Source of the DNA: an uncultured Peptococcaceae bacterium
GTDB lineage: Bacteria; Bacillota; Peptococcia; Peptococcales; Peptococcaceae
Reading direction: 5' to 3'
Assembly: GCA_902496505.1 (NCBI GenBank)
Contig: CABVBB010000107.1
Span: 1 to 7,081 of the forward strand
Length of the DNA stretch: 7,081 bases
Below are positions 6,006-7,081 of the stretch, one piece after another (position 1 is the stretch's first letter; every line of letters starts with the position of its first letter). Below the pieces are notes generated by a model. The model was not told the DNA's origin. It was given only the letters and a program-made list of their open reading frames with translations, and searched no databases. A program made the translations under genes and the position numbers.

Positions 6006-6037
6006 AGAAGGTGCCAAAAATGTTGAGTTTTGACACC
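6006..6037 (+). repeat. 32-bp direct repeat, copy 1
   Basis: This is identical over all 32 bases to 6070-6101; the flanking bases differ on both sides. The repeat holds a ribosome-site-like AGAAGG, an ATG 8 bases later (6020), and an imperfect inverted repeat GGTGCCAAAA / TTTTGACACC with one mismatch and an 8-base centre. The gap between the two copies is also exactly 32 bp. Its last 15 bases are present a third time, inverted, at 6203-6217. Confidence 0.95.
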
Positions 6038-6097
6038 ACAGGGGAATTAGGAAAAATGGACAAAAAAATAGAAGGTGCCAAAAATGTTGAGTTTTGA
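6020..6097 (+). CDS. Possible small ORF, 25 aa, in the repeat region
   Basis: ATG 6020 follows AGAAGG (6006-6011) by 8 bases and opens a 25-codon frame beginning MLSFDTTGELGKMDKKI and ending in TGA inside repeat copy 2. It is short and without recognisable similarity. It is listed because it lies downstream of a plausible promoter, because a terminator follows, and because the inverted right arm encodes the same 16-residue stretch LSFDTTGELGKMDKKI on the minus strand. It could be a leader peptide, a vestige of a gene fragment, or chance. Confidence 0.25.
   Translation: MLSFDTTGELGKMDKKIEGAKNVEF
6023..6069. repeat. Left arm of a perfect 47-bp inverted repeat
   Basis: Bases 6023-6069 are the exact reverse complement of 6171-6217 with no mismatch. 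The arm begins TTGAGTTTTGACACC and ends in a run of seven A plus T. The next outer pair (6022 G, 6218 G) and inner pair (6070 A, 6170 G) do not match, so the arms are sharply bounded. The left arm is made of the last 15 bases of repeat copy 1 plus the 32-bp gap sequence. Confidence 0.97.
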
Positions 6098-6101
6098 CAC
6101 C
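6070..6101 (+). repeat. 32-bp direct repeat, copy 2
   Basis: Perfect second copy, 64 bp downstream of copy 1. It lies inside the segment enclosed by the 47-bp inverted repeat. Its ATG (6084) opens only a 7-codon frame. Its TTGACA (6094-6099) is a perfect -35 hexamer. Confidence 0.95.
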
Positions 6102-6122
6102 TGCTAAAATTATATAGATGAT
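6094..6122 (+). promoter_or_regulatory. Weak candidate rightward promoter inside the enclosed segment
   Basis: TTGACA (6094-6099) is consensus, with GATGAT (6117-6122, four of six matches to TATAAT) 17 bp downstream. Any transcript would meet the terminator at 6137-6178 after about 50 bases, so in the present orientation it could at most make a short RNA. Confidence 0.3.
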
Positions 6123-6138
6123 TATTGGTAATTGTACA
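6109..6138 (-). promoter_or_regulatory. Candidate leftward promoter inside the enclosed segment
   Basis: On the minus strand TATAAT (complement of 6109-6114) is a perfect -10, and TGTACA (complement of 6133-6138, four of six matches to TTGACA) lies 18 bp upstream in AT-rich DNA. It points away from the surface protein gene at present and would point toward it if the enclosed segment were inverted. Confidence 0.4.
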
Positions 6139-6178
6139 GCGATAGACGCATTTTGGGCGGCTTATCGCTGATTTTTTT
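6137..6178 (+). terminator. Rho-independent terminator or attenuator upstream of the surface protein gene
   Basis: CAGCGATA (6137-6144) pairs with TATCGCTG (6163-6170) as a perfect 8-bp stem, extended by a G-T pair and an inner CGC/GCG. It is followed by A and seven T (6171-6178). It lies 72 bases before the surface protein ATG and would stop rightward transcripts from the promoter at 5971-5979. Its T tract is also the start of the right arm of the 47-bp inverted repeat. Confidence 0.7.
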
Positions 6179-6217
6179 GTCCATTTTTCCTAATTCCCCT
6201 GTGGTGTCAAAACTCAA
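6171..6217. repeat. Right arm of the perfect 47-bp inverted repeat
   Basis: This is the reverse complement of 6023-6069, enclosing a 101-bp unique segment (6070-6170). It ends 32 bases before the surface protein start codon. I see no convincing promoter between this arm and the gene's ribosome site. Confidence 0.97.
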
Positions 6218-6249
6218 GAGTATTGCTTCGACTAAAAGGAGGAAACCAC

Positions 6250-7081
6250 ATGGAAAACAAAAAAATCGTAACCACCGTTGTTTTAACAGCCATGCTGAGC
6301 ACCACCCTGCCAACGATGGCTTGGGCGGATGAAGTGCCAGGCAGTGGATCGGAGAGCGGACAGCAAGTGACTGAACAGGTGAGCACCCCACCGACGACAG
6401 CGGTGATCGTCCCGCCTGAGACGACTAAGCCTGGCGAGCCAGCTGAAGAAGAGATCGTTCAGACAGGGCCATCCCCAGAAACAGAAGAAGAGAAAAAAGA
6501 AGCCCCTGTCCAGCCAGAACTGAAGCAGGATGCGGTGCTCCTATCAACCCCATCTACCAGAATTGTCGCCTTGGCAGCTTCCCCATTGTTGACCGAGACA
6601 GAAATCAGTGAACAGGCAGCAGCAGTGATCAATATGATCGAAGCTCTGCCTGGTGCAGAAGATGTTTTGTTGACCGATCAAGAGGCCATCATAGCAGCTC
6701 GCGCGGCCTATGATGCCTTGCCAGAAAAAGAGCAGGCACAGGTGACAGCAGAAATGCTGGAAAAACTGACCTCCGCTGAAGCGGCTTGGACGTTTCTGAG
6801 CGGCGTAGAAGATGCTCTCGAACAGTGGGCAGCGCTGAGCGCACCGACCAATCTGGAGACACGTGCCGTATGGGGGCAGTACTATCCCTTAACGGACGCG
6901 CAGAAGGCTTCATTAACAAATGGTGCCCAGCTGGAAGAAGCTGTTGCAGCGATCGCCTATGAGGCACCTGCAGCAGATGATAATATTTGGGCAACGACCA
7001 TCACGGATATCGTGCCCACAACAGAGGGGATCACCTCCGTTGTTGATGAAGAGACGAACAAGATCACCTATACCATTCCAG
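6250..7081 (+). CDS. Secreted surface protein with helical repeat modules, cut by the window end
   Basis: An open frame of 277 codons running off the right edge, so only the N-terminal part is seen. ATG 6250 has AAGGAGG (6236-6242) 7 bases upstream. Residues 1-26 form a signal peptide (Lys-rich start, hydrophobic VTTVVLTAMLS, likely cleavage after AWA). Residues 27-95 are a Pro/Glu/Thr-rich low-complexity stretch like a wall-spanning or stalk region. Residues 121-181 form a helical module with INMIEALP, then AIIAARAAYDALPEKEQAQV and LEKLTSAEAAW, a repeat type known from large Bacillota surface proteins. A degenerate second copy spans 186-236 (YYPLTDAQKASLTNGAQLEEA). A new domain begins near 245. 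Such proteins usually end in an LPXTG or S-layer anchor, not visible here. Its promoter is unclear: a terminator and a 47-bp inverted repeat lie directly upstream, suggesting switched or attenuated expression. Confidence 0.88.
   Translation, partial: MENKKIVTTVVLTAMLSTTLPTMAWADEVPGSGSESGQQVTEQVSTPPTTAVIVPPETTKPGEPAEEEIVQTGPSPETEEEKKEAPVQPELKQDAVLLSTPSTRIVALAASPLLTETEISEQAAAVINMIEALPGAEDVLLTDQEAIIAARAAYDALPEKEQAQVTAEMLEKLTSAEAAWTFLSGVEDALEQWAALSAPTNLETRAVWGQYYPLTDAQKASLTNGAQLEEAVAAIAYEAPAADDNIWATTITDIVPTTEGITSVVDEETNKITYTIP

Noticed and set aside
6006..6101. CRISPR array (32-bp repeat, 32-bp spacer)
   Set aside because: There are only two repeats and one 'spacer', that spacer recurs inverted 100 bp away, and no cas gene is present. 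The pattern fits a local duplication and inverted repeat.
6006..6217. Insertion sequence or MITE
   Set aside because: The arms resemble terminal repeats, but I see no target-site duplication outside them and no transposase. It is kept only as an alternative explanation.
6122..6391. 89-aa minus-strand reading frame
   Set aside because: Most of it is the shadow of the surface protein gene. Only its last 32 codons, which share the repeat-encoded peptide, were considered, under the inversion finding.

Overview
The window looks like chromosomal DNA from a member of the Bacillota (Firmicutes) with moderate GC content. The evidence is strong AGGAGG-type ribosome binding sites before most genes, T-tailed Rho-independent terminators, consensus sigma-A-like promoters, and typical families: DUF554, DUF4446, a BcrA-type ABC exporter with a two-component system, a copper-amine-oxidase N-domain protein, and a secreted surface protein. 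A Clostridia or Negativicutes relative is most likely, but no marker here fixes the lineage.

Bases 1-1750 hold three rightward genes: an unrecognised 90-aa protein followed by a terminator, then a DUF554 membrane protein (TTG start) and a DUF4446 membrane-anchored protein, ending in a perfect 13-bp terminator stem. DUF554 and DUF4446 probably share one promoter.

Bases 1780-5240 are one four-gene operon behind a near-consensus promoter: OmpR-family response regulator, ABC ATPase, ABC-2 permease, sensor histidine kinase. The regulator and kinase genes flank the transporter genes. The layout and families resemble peptide-antibiotic (bacitracin/lantibiotic type) sensing and efflux modules; the substrate cannot be read from sequence. 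The operon ends in a 20-bp perfect hairpin shared with a convergent leftward gene for a secreted two-motif copper-amine-oxidase N-domain protein.

Bases 5785-6249 form an unusually structured divergent intergenic region. From left to right it holds a strong leftward promoter with a dyad just after its start point, two tandem TTGTGACCG boxes 11 bp apart placed upstream of an extended -10, two perfect 32-bp direct repeats separated by exactly 32 bp, and a perfect 47-bp inverted repeat enclosing a 101-bp segment. That segment carries a rightward terminator and a candidate leftward promoter. Downstream, and cut by the window end, is a gene for a secreted surface protein. The arrangement fits an invertible on/off switch or a transcription attenuator for the surface protein. 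In-silico inversion would remove the rightward terminator, turn the segment's promoter toward the gene, and change the end of a small ORF. This is the most interesting part of the window; no recombinase gene lies in it.
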